Shown here piece after piece: positions 17,866 to 25,894 of a DNA stretch of 64,000 nucleotides (the stretch's first letter is position 1; each line of letters starts with the position of its first letter). The stretch is taken from the NCBI GenBank assembly GCA_041392805.1, contig JAWKLJ010000001.1, positions 1,984,001 to 2,048,000 of the forward strand, written 5' to 3'. The notes under the pieces are model-generated. The model saw only the letters and a list, made by a program, of their open reading frames with translations, was not told where the DNA came from and searched no databases. The stretch is from Saprospiraceae bacterium (lineage in GTDB: Bacteria > Bacteroidota > Bacteroidia > Chitinophagales > Saprospiraceae). Both the position numbers and the translations under genes were made by a program.

Positions 17866-18921
17866 TTACCCCAGCCCCAATATCTTGCGATTACCAGCCT
17901 CATCTACGCCGGCATCAGCAAAATCGTCAAAGGCCCTGGCGGTAACCTTAATAATCTGGTCTTCAATGAATGGCGCACCTTCAGCAGCTCCTTGGTCAGA
18001 ATCCTTGATCGCACATTCCCATTCCAAAACCGCCCAACCATCATAATCATATTGAGACAATTTGGAGAAGATAGCCCCAAAATCGACTTCGCCATCACCC
18101 AAGGAACGGAAACGGCCAGCCCGCTGCACCCATCCCTGGTAGCCACCATATACACCCTGGCGACCGGTTGGATTAAATTCCGCATCCTTCACGTGGAAAG
18201 CCTTGATTCTTTCGTGGTAAATATCGATAAAAGACAGATAATCAAGTGACTGTAAGACAAAATGACTAGGGTCGTAGTTGATATTGGCACGTTTATGACC
18301 GCCCAATTCTTCTACAAACATTTCAAAGGAGATACCATCGTGCAGGTCTTCGCCGGGGTGCAATTCGTAACAAACATCCACGCCCACTTCCTCGTGAGCA
18401 TCCAAGATAGGGCGCCAGCGATCCGCCAGCTCCTTAAAGCCCATCTCGACCAAGCCTCCGGGGCGCTGCGGCCACGGATAGACAAAGGGCCACAGCAAGG
18501 CACCCGAGAAAGTGGGGTGCGAATTCAGGCCAAGGTTGCGACAAGCTTTTCCGCCCATGATGACCTGATTGACGGCCCATTCCGTCCGTGCTTTGGGATT
18601 ATTATGCACCTCCTTTGGCGCAAAGGAATCAAACATGGCATTATAGGCAGGGTGTACAGCCACCAATTGCCCTTGCAAATGCGTGGCCAATTCGGTGATC
18701 TCCAGGCCAAATTCGCCAACCTTTCCCTTCAGTTCATCGCAATAGGTTTTACTTTCTGCTGCCTTCGCCAGGTCGATCAAGCGACTGTCCCATGCCGGAA
18801 TTTGCACGCCTTTATAGCCGTGATTCGCCATGTATCCACAAATGCCTTCCAGGCTATTGAATGGGGCTGTATCGCCCATAAACTGTGCCAAAAATATAGC
18901 TGGTCCTTTTATCGTTTTCAT
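17866..18921 (-). CDS. Sugar phosphate isomerase/epimerase (TIM barrel)
   Basis: A 351-residue xylose-isomerase-like TIM-barrel protein (AP endonuclease family 2), cytoplasmic, without a signal peptide. Metal-site signatures are seen in VDVCYELHPGEDLHDG, NINYDPSHFVLQ, IKAFHVKDAEF and the C-terminal WAVLEWECAI, which place Glu, Asp, His and Glu ligands on successive strands. Such proteins epimerise or isomerise sugars and inositols. The next gene upstream on the same strand encodes a Gfo/Idh/MocA oxidoreductase, a frequent partner in oxidised-sugar or inositol catabolism. The 254-bp gap between them contains a palindromic repeat insertion, so an ancestral operon may have been interrupted. The substrate is not readable. 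Confidence 0.9.
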   Translation of the reverse strand: MKTIKGPAIFLAQFMGDTAPFNSLEGICGYMANHGYKGVQIPAWDSRLIDLAKAAESKTYCDELKGKVGEFGLEITELATHLQGQLVAVHPAYNAMFDSFAPKEVHNNPKARTEWAVNQVIMGGKACRNLGLNSHPTFSGALLWPFVYPWPQRPGGLVEMGFKELADRWRPILDAHEEVGVDVCYELHPGEDLHDGISFEMFVEELGGHKRANINYDPSHFVLQSLDYLSFIDIYHERIKAFHVKDAEFNPTGRQGVYGGYQGWVQRAGRFRSLGDGEVDFGAIFSKLSQYDYDGWAVLEWECAIKDSDQGAAEGAPFIEDQIIKVTARAFDDFADAGVDEAGNRKILGLG

Positions 18922-18947
18922 GATTAACTTATTTATTTTTTTATGCT

Positions 18948-19164
18948 AATTGGACTTTTGACGCTTTTGGCCATCTTCCGTTTTTTAGGCTAGAAGAAGA
19001 AGTGAGAAAAGGTGGAAGGTGGAAGGCGGAAGTCGGAAGGTGGAAAAGCTCAGGAGCGCAATTTTCCCACTTCCCACTTCCCATTTCCGCCTTCCGACTT
19101 CCCATTTCCCACTTCCGCCTTCCCTTTTCCGCCTTCAAAACCACGAATGTCAAAAAGCCAGATT
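18948..19164. repeat. MITE-like palindromic element, family A copy 1
   Basis: The ends are aattggacttttgac (18948) and gtcaaaaagccagatt (19149-19164), imperfect inverted repeats of each other. The interior is a purine-rich arm (ggaaggtggaaggcggaag type) followed by a pyrimidine-rich arm (cttcccacttccgccttcc type), which can fold into one long hairpin. Related copies lie at 45166-45301 and 45917-46020. This one sits between the isomerase and oxidoreductase genes. Confidence 0.75.
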
Positions 19165-19175
19165 CAAAATTATCC

Positions 19176-20327
19176 TCAAAATTTTATCCACTTTTCATCG
19201 CTATTCCCCGAAGCTACCACCTTTTGAATAAACTGCATGCCGCGCACCCCATCCGAAACAGTGGGAAAATCTTCATATAATGGATCCGGTTTTTTACCCG
19301 CTAATCGGGCCTGTAAGCAAAAAGCCACATTGCGATAAATACTGGCAAAGGCTTCGAGGTATCCTTCGGGATGACCTGCCGGAATCCGCGTATGTGCTTG
19401 TGCTTCAGCAGACAATTCGCCAACGCCCGTTCGCAATATCTGCGTAGGCTGGTCCATCCATTTGGCGATCAGTGTGTTGGGCTCCATTTGATGCCATTCC
19501 AGGCCACCTTTTTCGCCATATACCCTGATATTGAGTGCATTCTCTTCCCCCACTGAAATCTGGCTAGCATGCAGCACCCCCTTAGCCCCATTATCAAAAC
19601 GGAGCAACACATTGCCATCATCATCCAGGAGGCGACCACCGACAAAGGCCGTCAAATCTGCACACAACTCGGTGATCTTAAGCCCAGTGATATACTCCGC
19701 CAGGTTTTCGGCGTGGGTGCCAATGTCACCCATCGCCCCTGCAATCCCGGAACGAGTAGGGTCAGTTCGCCAAGCTGCCTGCTTTTGGTCAGAATCTTCC
19801 AGCTTGGTCGCCAACCAACCCTGTGGATACTCCACGACAACCTTGCGGATGTTGCCCAAGTCACCTCGGCGAATCATGGCCCTGGCATGTTTGACCATCG
19901 GATATCCCGTATAGTTGTGCGTTAGGGCAAAGAGCAATCCAGTTTCCTTGACCAGGCGTTCTAATTCATAGGCCTCCTCCATGCTAAAACAAAGAGGCTT
20001 ATCGCAAACGACATGGAAACCATTTTCCAATGCCATTTTTGCTGGCCCAAAGTGGACATGATTAGGGGTTACAATAGAAACGAAGTCCATGCGAACACCC
20101 TCAGGTAACCCTTTTTCTTTTTCAATCATTTCCGCGTAACTTCCATATACGCGATTTGCTGGGAGGAAAAAATCTTCACCTGAAGCTTTTGACTTTTCGG
20201 GATCACCGCTGAAGGCCCCACATACCAATTCTATTTGTCCATCTAGTGCGGCGGCCATTCTGTGAACAGCACCAATAAACGCACCACGGCCTCCACCAAC
20301 CATTCCCATGCGAATTTTTCGGCTCAT
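19176..20327 (-). CDS. Gfo/Idh/MocA-family oxidoreductase
   Basis: A 383-residue NAD(P)-dependent dehydrogenase, cytoplasmic. The N-terminal Rossmann fold opens with RKIRMGMVGGGRGAFIGAVHR. The conserved DKPLCFSMEEA (the EKP-like motif, here DKP) follows VTPNHVHFGPA. Then come ALTHNYTGYPMVKHAR and the C-terminal domain with GAMGDIGTHAENLAEYITG, carrying the catalytic-site His. Members oxidise sugars, inositols or their phosphates. It is upstream of the TIM-barrel isomerase on the same strand, and the two are a common pair in oxidised-sugar pathways. With the DUF1080 proteins elsewhere in the window, a 3-keto-sugar route is possible; that is inference. Confidence 0.92.
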   Translation of the reverse strand: MSRKIRMGMVGGGRGAFIGAVHRMAAALDGQIELVCGAFSGDPEKSKASGEDFFLPANRVYGSYAEMIEKEKGLPEGVRMDFVSIVTPNHVHFGPAKMALENGFHVVCDKPLCFSMEEAYELERLVKETGLLFALTHNYTGYPMVKHARAMIRRGDLGNIRKVVVEYPQGWLATKLEDSDQKQAAWRTDPTRSGIAGAMGDIGTHAENLAEYITGLKITELCADLTAFVGGRLLDDDGNVLLRFDNGAKGVLHASQISVGEENALNIRVYGEKGGLEWHQMEPNTLIAKWMDQPTQILRTGVGELSAEAQAHTRIPAGHPEGYLEAFASIYRNVAFCLQARLAGKKPDPLYEDFPTVSDGVRGMQFIQKVVASGNSDEKWIKF

Positions 20328-20455
20328 ACGTTTTGTTTTACTACTTTTTGTATATTTAAAAGGAGGTTGCTATATTAAGGAAAAAATAGGAGCCTCCCGA
20401 CATTTTTCGGGAAGAATCTTTCGTTTGTGCCCTATTCCTAGGTATGATGGATTAA

Positions 20456-20980
20456 TTATTTCTTTTTGGCAGGAGATTTACTACCCTTACTGTGATGGTG
20501 TTTGAAGACGAAACAATCTTCTTCGGTGATGGCCGTGAAATAATCAGCTTCTTCCAGGAGAATAGCCGCCGTATTTTTTTTGACTGCGGCAATTTCTACT
20601 CGCACCCCTTCTGACTTGAGGTGGCGAACTAATTCAACATAATCGGCATCACCGGAAAGGATAATGATCGTATCTACTTTGGGTGAGATTTGTGTGGCTT
20701 TGATGGTCAGCGGGATATCTGCAGATTTGTAACACGGAATAACCGAACCATGATAATGGCTATGGAGGCGTTCTGCTAATTTCGCTGAGATGCTTTTTCC
20801 TTCTCGGAAATAAATCATTCTACTCAGCCCCCTGTTATCCAATAACTTAGGCACAAGGGTGTCAAAATTTATCATAGCGTTTTTATCGCCAACTAAACTA
20901 TGCAAGCTCAATTCTATATTATTCCCATCCACCAGAATGGCAACAGACTGGTTGATCGTTATATTGGGTGCATCACTCAT
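20456..20980 (-). CDS. NYN-domain (PIN-like nuclease) protein, LabA/DUF88 type
   Basis: A 174-residue cytoplasmic protein with a NYN domain, a PIN-related RNase fold. The acidic metal-binding positions are recognisable: Asp in AILVDGNNIELSL near residue 18, and IIILSGDADYVELVRHLKSEG near residue 105. A TAITEEDCF segment and a short basic Lys/Ser-rich tail end the protein. Homologues are annotated as LabA/DUF88 family or TIGR00288 and are presumed RNA-processing or RNA-degrading. The RNA target is unknown. It is monocistronic, with 128 bp to the oxidoreductase gene downstream. Confidence 0.88.
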   Translation of the reverse strand: MSDAPNITINQSVAILVDGNNIELSLHSLVGDKNAMINFDTLVPKLLDNRGLSRMIYFREGKSISAKLAERLHSHYHGSVIPCYKSADIPLTIKATQISPKVDTIIILSGDADYVELVRHLKSEGVRVEIAAVKKNTAAILLEEADYFTAITEEDCFVFKHHHSKGSKSPAKKK

Positions 20981-21130
20981 AAGCTAATAGCAATTTCATC
21001 TAAAGGTAAGGATTTTATAGGAATATTGCTTCGCTTACGTCAATTGCTTTTAAGGCAATACAACAACATAGTGCAACTATACGAGTAGTGTACCAATAAA
21101 AAAAGAGGGCGATATGTTAGGATTAAGCTT

Positions 21131-21373
21131 TTAAACCGGAGAAGAGGAACGGATTTTATCCTTAATCGATTCAATTAAAGCAGGAGAGGGTTTCCTACGG
21201 TGAATTTTATTCTTGATAAACTCGCGAAAGGATTTTTCTTGACTAAGTACTTTGAGGTAGGCAGGGTTGGCTTTTATTTCGCTGAGAAGTGATCTTTCTT
21301 CCTTTTCACTTAACTCATTATCCAAGTACATGGTGACTTTTTTGACCAGGTCCAGATAATTTTGATCTCTCAT
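21131..21373 (-). CDS. Short anti-sigma-factor-like protein
   Basis: An 80-residue cytoplasmic protein beginning MRDQNYLDLVKKVTMYLDNE. The leading helical part (YLDNELSEKEERSLLSEI, NPAYLKVLSQEKSFREFI) followed by a basic region and SPALIESIKDKIRSS matches the short, zinc-site-free anti-sigma proteins that follow ECF sigma genes in many Bacteroidota. It lacks a transmembrane segment. The start is the ATG at 21373; the frame extends 33 codons upstream but in unlikely sequence. It lies downstream of the ECF sigma gene on the same strand (269 bp gap). The role as sigma antagonist is inferred from similarity and position. Confidence 0.7.
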   Translation of the reverse strand: MRDQNYLDLVKKVTMYLDNELSEKEERSLLSEIKANPAYLKVLSQEKSFREFIKNKIHRRKPSPALIESIKDKIRSSSPV

Positions 21374-21642
21374 GGCTTTACTTTTTAAGCTATTTAGTAT
21401 CCTCCCACAATACAGCCACCTAGACCATTCCAACCCAACAGGCAGCAAATTGGCTGAGAGAAAGTAGAACATGGACTATTCAAATGATGGTTTGGTAACA
21501 TGGCGCTAAATTGTTTGATGGAAGCCAGCCCGGATTTTTTCTCTGTACAAAAGAAAATGAAATTACGAAACAGCAAATTGATTAGAGAAATGGCGCCGGG
21601 CCGGCTTCTTGGGGAAAGCTAAACAGCTTTGGTTAAAAATAA

Positions 21643-22236
21643 TTATTTCGAACGCTTGTCCTGGAACCCCAGGCTAGCAGCATAATTTTGCAATTCGCTT
21701 TTCAGCATATTTCTTGAGCGGTGCAATCGAGATCGAACAGTCCCTATCGGAATGTCTACAATTTTGGCGATTTCCTCATAGGTAAACCCTTCGATATCGC
21801 ACAGCAAAATTACAACACGGAAATCAACTGGCAAAGCATTAATCGCATTGGTCACCTCATCACCCATCATGGTTTGGAACATTTCTTCCCGCAAGTCCAT
21901 GTAGCTGGAGTAGTTGGTATCTTCTTCTTCCTCATGGAAGTTGACCACCTCTTCGTAATCCACACGGGTAGGCTGTTTGGTACGTTTGCGATATTGGTTG
22001 ATAAAGGCATTCTTTAAGATTTTGAACAACCAAGCCTTTGCATTAGTGCCTTCCAGGTAGTTGTCAATAAAACGATATGCCTTGAGGTAGGTGTCTTGCA
22101 CCAAGTCATTTGCATCATCCTCATTATAGGTTAGGTGATAGGCAAACGTGTAAAGTGCATCGATTTGCGGCATGAATTCCGCTTCGAAAATTCGATCGCG
22201 ACGCTCGGTGTTCTTGTCTGTTGTCATTACCATCAT
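21643..22236 (-). CDS. ECF-type RNA polymerase sigma factor
   Basis: A 197-residue sigma-70 family protein of the extracytoplasmic-function group. Region 2 carries YTFAYHLTYNEDDANDLVQDTYLKAY and the -10-recognition stretch AKAWLFKILKNAFINQYRKR. Region 4 carries INALPVDFRVVILLCDIEGF and the helix-turn-helix TYEEIAKIVDIPIGTVRSRL. The acidic linker (HEEEEEDTNYSSY type) is typical of Bacteroidota members. Several Met codons open the frame (22236, 22233, 22227), and the exact start is uncertain by a few residues. It is followed by the anti-sigma candidate. Its regulon is unknown; the microprotein operon at 24580 is 2.3 kb away on the opposite strand. Confidence 0.93.
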   Translation of the reverse strand: MMVMTTDKNTERRDRIFEAEFMPQIDALYTFAYHLTYNEDDANDLVQDTYLKAYRFIDNYLEGTNAKAWLFKILKNAFINQYRKRTKQPTRVDYEEVVNFHEEEEDTNYSSYMDLREEMFQTMMGDEVTNAINALPVDFRVVILLCDIEGFTYEEIAKIVDIPIGTVRSRLHRSRNMLKSELQNYAASLGFQDKRSK

Positions 22237-22452
22237 AAATATAGCATTTTGAACCGAAGGCTGAAAAAATAAATGCTTATTTAACTACCCAAGGCCTTAC
22301 TAAAGGATGATTGCAATGGTCTAAGACCATATACACAGACACCAACTTATTAGTGAAAGAAAAAGTTCCAGAGGGTTTCTTTTTTTTAGTTCACTACATT
22401 TGGGGCGCTTGTCAGCAGAAATCGGAAGGCTGTCAATTTCCGCTCTTCCGCT

Positions 22453-23970
22453 TTATTCCCGAAAAAATTTAGGTGGCTCAATATGTTGTAAAATAAGTTG
22501 CCACAAATAATCATACCGAACGATTTCGGATTCATCATTGGTCGAAACTTCCCAAAAGGGTACACTATTCATTTTTTGAAAGATTTCCTCCCCTTTCGCC
22601 TTTGCTTTTCTTGGCGAAAAGTCGGCATGATATAAAACATCCAATAAGCGAATAAAACAATTGGCTCTAAAGGAGCTATTCTGCCGCAGGTACCTGGAGC
22701 GATAAGTTCCAAGGGGTTCCATTCGATCAATGACATTGCCAAATTCCCTACGACTAATTTCAATTAAGACCTGGATGACCAAAATAGCGACATTTAGGCC
22801 TTGTTTGTCTTTAGAATAATTGGGGACGGAGTTTAAGAATCGGTTAAGTTTAAATTGTTTGATTCGCCTGGAACTATTGCTAAGCACCCCAATTTGGTCT
22901 AAAAAATAGAAATAAGCCCCAAAGATGGTATACAGCTCTTGTTGTGCTGCTGTTAGGTAAGAAAATCGGTTATTCCCTACAACAGCCTGGTATAATTCGT
23001 AGGCCTTATCAAATGCTCTGGCGTGAAAACACAGCAAAATAAATTGTTGGATATTTGTAAACCAAACCAAGGTGCCGGGTTCAGCCAATTGCAAACTTTC
23101 CTCCGCCCATTGGATACCCCGTGGATATTGTTCCATCACCCTGGAGCCATAAATGAGCCTTTTCAAAAAAGCGGTTTTACTATTCAAGGGGGCATGTTCT
23201 TTGCTTTTAAAAAAAGCCAGGGCTTCTTCACAAATGGTCAGCATGGGTTCCAGGTCCCTAGCTATCTCATACTGCATACAAGCCAGGGTATAATACATGA
23301 GGTTGAAGTAATAGGTTTTGGTATTTTCCATGAAGGGGCGAAGGGCTGCCACATAGGCAGTGGCTTTGGGTGCCAGTTCAGGTTGCGCTGCCCTGGATTG
23401 GGAAAAGTGTTGCACAATATCATTGTAGTAGCTTTCGGCAAGCGTCTCCGCTTGAAAATTGGCCAATTGTTCTTGCAGCACCTTATTATAATAGGCAAAG
23501 TCCTTTTTATTGCCTTTCATGTCTGCTTGGTGCATCGTTAGCATTCGGGAAGACAACATGGCCAGCTCCGTCAACTCATAACGCAAAGCTTGTCTGAGGA
23601 TGGTTTGGCATAGGTCCATGGCGGTTTGGCGGGCTCCCCGGCCAAAAGCTACCCGTGCAGCCGCCCAAAGTCGGTAGCCATTATAATAGGCTTTCTGCAC
23701 ATCCGAAAAAGAAGCTCGCTGGGTATCAATAAACAGCAAGGTATTGACCAATCTGTCTTTAAAGCGTTGCTTTAGCTTCCGGTAATTGGTATGGTCAGCA
23801 GGCAGATTCAACAGGAGGCTCGCTGCTTCATCATCTGTTTTCACTTCTCCATTTTTAATCGCATCATACCATTGATTGAGTTGCCCCTGTGGTCCTTCCT
23901 GCCCAATTAATTCCAGTTGATCTACTTTGTGGGTTTTCACCAGTTCAACAAGTTCAAGAATAACATCCAT
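22453..23970 (-). CDS. Conserved-looking all-helical protein of unknown function
   Basis: A 505-residue protein I do not recognise. It has no signal peptide or membrane segment and is almost entirely predicted alpha-helical, with regularly spaced aromatic and Ala-rich helices (AYYNGYRLWAAARVAFGRGA, YFNLMYYTLACMQYEIARD, AEESLQLAEPG). These suggest a TPR-like superhelix in residues ~85-400. The N-terminal ~80 residues have the look of a separate small helical domain. Codon use resembles its neighbours. It is transcribed divergently from the microprotein operon across 609 bp of gene-free DNA, and lies upstream of the ECF sigma gene on the same strand (216 bp gap). A scaffold role is possible but unproven. 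Confidence 0.75.
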   Translation of the reverse strand: MDVILELVELVKTHKVDQLELIGQEGPQGQLNQWYDAIKNGEVKTDDEAASLLLNLPADHTNYRKLKQRFKDRLVNTLLFIDTQRASFSDVQKAYYNGYRLWAAARVAFGRGARQTAMDLCQTILRQALRYELTELAMLSSRMLTMHQADMKGNKKDFAYYNKVLQEQLANFQAETLAESYYNDIVQHFSQSRAAQPELAPKATAYVAALRPFMENTKTYYFNLMYYTLACMQYEIARDLEPMLTICEEALAFFKSKEHAPLNSKTAFLKRLIYGSRVMEQYPRGIQWAEESLQLAEPGTLVWFTNIQQFILLCFHARAFDKAYELYQAVVGNNRFSYLTAAQQELYTIFGAYFYFLDQIGVLSNSSRRIKQFKLNRFLNSVPNYSKDKQGLNVAILVIQVLIEISRREFGNVIDRMEPLGTYRSRYLRQNSSFRANCFIRLLDVLYHADFSPRKAKAKGEEIFQKMNSVPFWEVSTNDESEIVRYDYLWQLILQHIEPPKFFRE

Positions 23971-24579
23971 CTACTAAATCAGTTTAATTGATTAATAGGC
24001 TAATAATGATCTTAGAAATTTGAGCTGTAGAACAAAACCGGGGTCCCTAGGGTAGTAAATGATGTTGAGGGTGATTTTGGTAGCAGAGGTTAATCATTAC
24101 ATAGGTGCTACCATATTACATGCAAGGTTTTCCAAATGTATCAAAGTAAGTCGTAATAAAAAAGCTTTTTCTTTGGCAGGTTCCAAAAAATCGAAAAAAA
24201 AATCGCGCTTTTTTTCGTCAAACTAGGTTAAACAAAATCAAATTGGCTCCAATTTAGGTCAAATCTCCACGCTTCCTTGTGACGAATCAAAACGGCTATT
24301 TCAGTCATTGAAACATTAAACAAAATTCCAAAAAATGGCAGTTTATCCCTTGTTTTAAGCCACGAAAACTGCTTAATCAGACAATAATACTTAAACAAAG
24401 TAATTTATCAGATATTTATTTGGTCATTATTTTTAGTCCTTTTTAGGTGAAAAATTACGCCGAAACTCGTTAAACAAGCGTTCCCAAATCCAAGAAAACT
24501 GATCCGCAAAACACCCCCATTGTGCCCTAGATTTGTAACAGACATTTAAACAAAAACATTTTAAAAAAAACGCTAAATC
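23971..24579. other. Long AT-rich divergent intergenic region
   Basis: This 609-bp region has no ORF of note and lies between the 505-residue helical protein gene (minus) and the microprotein operon (plus). It contains a short inverted repeat (aaattggctccaattt, about 24240-24255), several A/T runs, and the -7-like element at 24528. Nothing else is recognisable. The length leaves room for regulatory sites or a small RNA. Confidence 0.5.
24528..24535 (+). promoter_or_regulatory. Candidate -7 element of the microprotein operon
   Basis: TAGATTTG matches TAnnTTTG and would start transcription about 40 bp before the first microprotein ATG at 24580. No TTG/TTTG is seen 19-21 bp upstream, so the promoter may depend on an activator or alternative sigma factor. 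Confidence 0.4.
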
Positions 24580-24687
24580 ATGGATGCACTAGTTACACTC
24601 CTCTTGTGGCTGGCAGGATCTGCCATGCCAATCGAAAATGATCCAACTACTCAAAGCATCGTCATCGAAGACCTAGGAGCGATGTAA
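24580..24687 (+). CDS. 35-residue microprotein, copy 1
   Basis: A very short ORF opening MDALVTLLLWLAGSAMP and closing SIVIEDLGAM, with an acidic/polar ENDPTTQ stretch between. The first 17 residues are hydrophobic with small residues at the end, so it could insert in or cross the inner membrane. The tail carries four acidic residues and no basic ones. A second copy begins exactly 200 bp downstream. Of 19 codons that differ between the copies, 15 differences are synonymous, and three of the four replacements are conservative. Such a pattern is expected only if the peptide is translated and selected. I know no family for it. A secreted signal, a membrane regulator or a toxin are possible; none is shown. 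Confidence 0.75.
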   Translation: MDALVTLLLWLAGSAMPIENDPTTQSIVIEDLGAM

Positions 24688-24779
24688 AACATAGGTTGTT
24701 CCAAAACAGCCTCCTCGTTGGATACTCACCCAAACAAATAACTGTCACCTTTTCATTCCAAAAAAAAAACGCCAAAATC

Positions 24780-24887
24780 ATGGACGCATTAGTTACACTT
24801 ATCCTGTGGCTAGCTGGATCTGCTATGCCCGAAGAAAACGATCCTTCTACACAAAGCATCATCATCGAAGATTTAGGTGCTATGTAG
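24780..24887 (+). CDS. 35-residue microprotein, copy 2
   Basis: Paralogue of the preceding microprotein with identical length and frame: MDALVTLILWLAGSAMP at the start and SIIIEDLGAM at the end. It differs at residues 8 (Leu to Ile), 18 (Ile to Glu), 23 (Thr to Ser) and 28 (Val to Ile). The upstream A-run and the segment before the ATG (aaaacgc.aaatcatgga) are also duplicated, so the repeat unit includes the translation-start region. The stop is TAG where copy 1 has TAA. The 92 bp between the copies is not conserved with the flanks. Probably co-transcribed with copy 1 and with the 63-residue ORF that begins 45 bp downstream. Confidence 0.75.
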   Translation: MDALVTLILWLAGSAMPEENDPSTQSIIIEDLGAM

Positions 24888-24932
24888 CTAGTATTTATAT
24901 TTCTATTTTTCACCTTTTAAAATCCAATTGTC

Positions 24933-25124
24933 ATGAAATCTTATTTAGACACCATTAGCCTTTTAGAGACAGGGGACATAGAATTGATCCAATCGCTTCA
25001 ATCACTTGGTTATGGAGAAGATGCTCATTTTCCAGCCTTGGATATTAAGTCTAAAAAGCAGACTTCGCTTCCGCGAAGAAACAAACATTTGTACCTGAGA
25101 GGAACAAAAGGAGAGTCAATATAA
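24933..25124 (+). CDS. 63-residue ORF following the microproteins
   Basis: A short ORF opening MKSYLDTISLLETGDIELIQ, with a central GYGEDAHFPALDI and a basic C-terminal third (PRRNKHLYLRGTKG). It is hydrophilic, without a signal peptide or membrane helix, hence probably cytoplasmic. It starts 45 bp after the second microprotein on the same strand, which makes one transcript likely. I do not recognise a family. Support is positional and from reasonable amino-acid composition only; it could be a handling or immunity-type partner of the microproteins, or a chance ORF. Confidence 0.5.
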   Translation: MKSYLDTISLLETGDIELIQSLQSLGYGEDAHFPALDIKSKKQTSLPRRNKHLYLRGTKGESI

Positions 25125-25484
25125 CAACACGGTTACGAGGTCGCTTTATTGTTTCCCACCCAAGCCACCTTACGCTTTAGCACTATTGATAGTAGTTTGT
25201 CCTTAATCCAACTTAGCTTTTGCTGCTACACTACCTTAGGAATGAGTTCCAAATAAGCAAGGAAAGTCATATTTTTCATTTGCTTTTAAAGATTTTATTT
25301 TTTTAAAAACCTATTTATTGTAACTTGGCATATTGCTAATCACACGGGGCTTAGCAAGACACCAGCAGTTAATCCAGGAAGTACCTAGCGAAACTTTTGG
25401 TGCCGGGCAAAGCTTTCAATGGTTAGCGACCAGGCAAAACGATAGCTATACATAACAGGATCATCATTTTTAAAACCAAAGCTT
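25125..25484. other. Intergenic region with half of a dispersed repeat
   Basis: The segment 25236-25256, containing aggaatgagttccaaataa, is identical over 21 bp to the left end of the palindromic element at 39230. Here only that half is found. Around 25357, agacaccagcagttaatcc resembles the agacatcagcagtttacc repeat at 30356. No gene or clear terminator is seen. Confidence 0.55.
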
Positions 25485-25886
25485 ATGAAAAAATATTTCC
25501 TATTGATGCTTTTTGGGTTATGTTACCTGCACCCCATTCCGGCAGGTGCCATCCATAAAGTTTTACCTACCCAACAAACGAAAGAAGAAATAAAAGAGGC
25601 CGCTGAAAAGTCGAAGGAAGCATGGCAAAACAAGTCCCATAAGGAAAAGAAAGCCGAACGAAAGCAAATGCGAAAGGAGCTTAAGACGGCTATCACTGCA
25701 GCGAAAAAGGATGGTGCAGACGATGATCAGTTGCTGCTAATTATTATAGCTATCCTATTACCGCCGCTCGCTATGGCCATCTATGATGGTATAACTGACC
25801 GTTTTTGGATATCTCTTTTATTGACCTTGCTATTTTACCTACCAGGATTGATCTACACGCTGGTTATCATTCTTGGTGAGAAATAG
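25485..25886 (+). CDS. YqaE/Pmp3-domain membrane protein
   Basis: A 133-residue protein with a signal peptide (residues 1-~22), a highly charged Lys/Glu-rich helical linker (residues ~30-80), and a C-terminal YqaE/Pmp3 domain of two membrane helices. The domain shows LLLIIIAILLPPLAMAIYDG followed by FWISLLLTLLFYLPGLIYTL, where the PP before the first turn and the PG in the second helix are family marks. Stand-alone YqaE proteins have ~55 residues; the secreted N-terminal extension is typical of Bacteroidota homologues. Pmp3 proteins are linked to membrane potential and stress, but the bacterial role is unclear. The glycerate kinase gene starts 9 bp downstream. Confidence 0.88.
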   Translation: MKKYFLLMLFGLCYLHPIPAGAIHKVLPTQQTKEEIKEAAEKSKEAWQNKSHKEKKAERKQMRKELKTAITAAKKDGADDDQLLLIIIAILLPPLAMAIYDGITDRFWISLLLTLLFYLPGLIYTLVIILGEK

Positions 25887-25894
25887 CCTATTTC

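Noticed and set aside
17690..18046. 118-codon plus-strand ORF across the start of the hairpin region and the end of the sugar isomerase gene
   Set aside because: It overlaps the isomerase coding sequence antisense, and its first part is the 17684-17728 hairpin; no recognisable protein.
24580..25124. RiPP (lanthipeptide or lasso) precursor cluster
   Set aside because: The peptides lack a cysteine-, serine- or glycine-rich core, and no cyclase, radical SAM enzyme, peptidase-transporter or LanB/LanC-like gene lies within the window.
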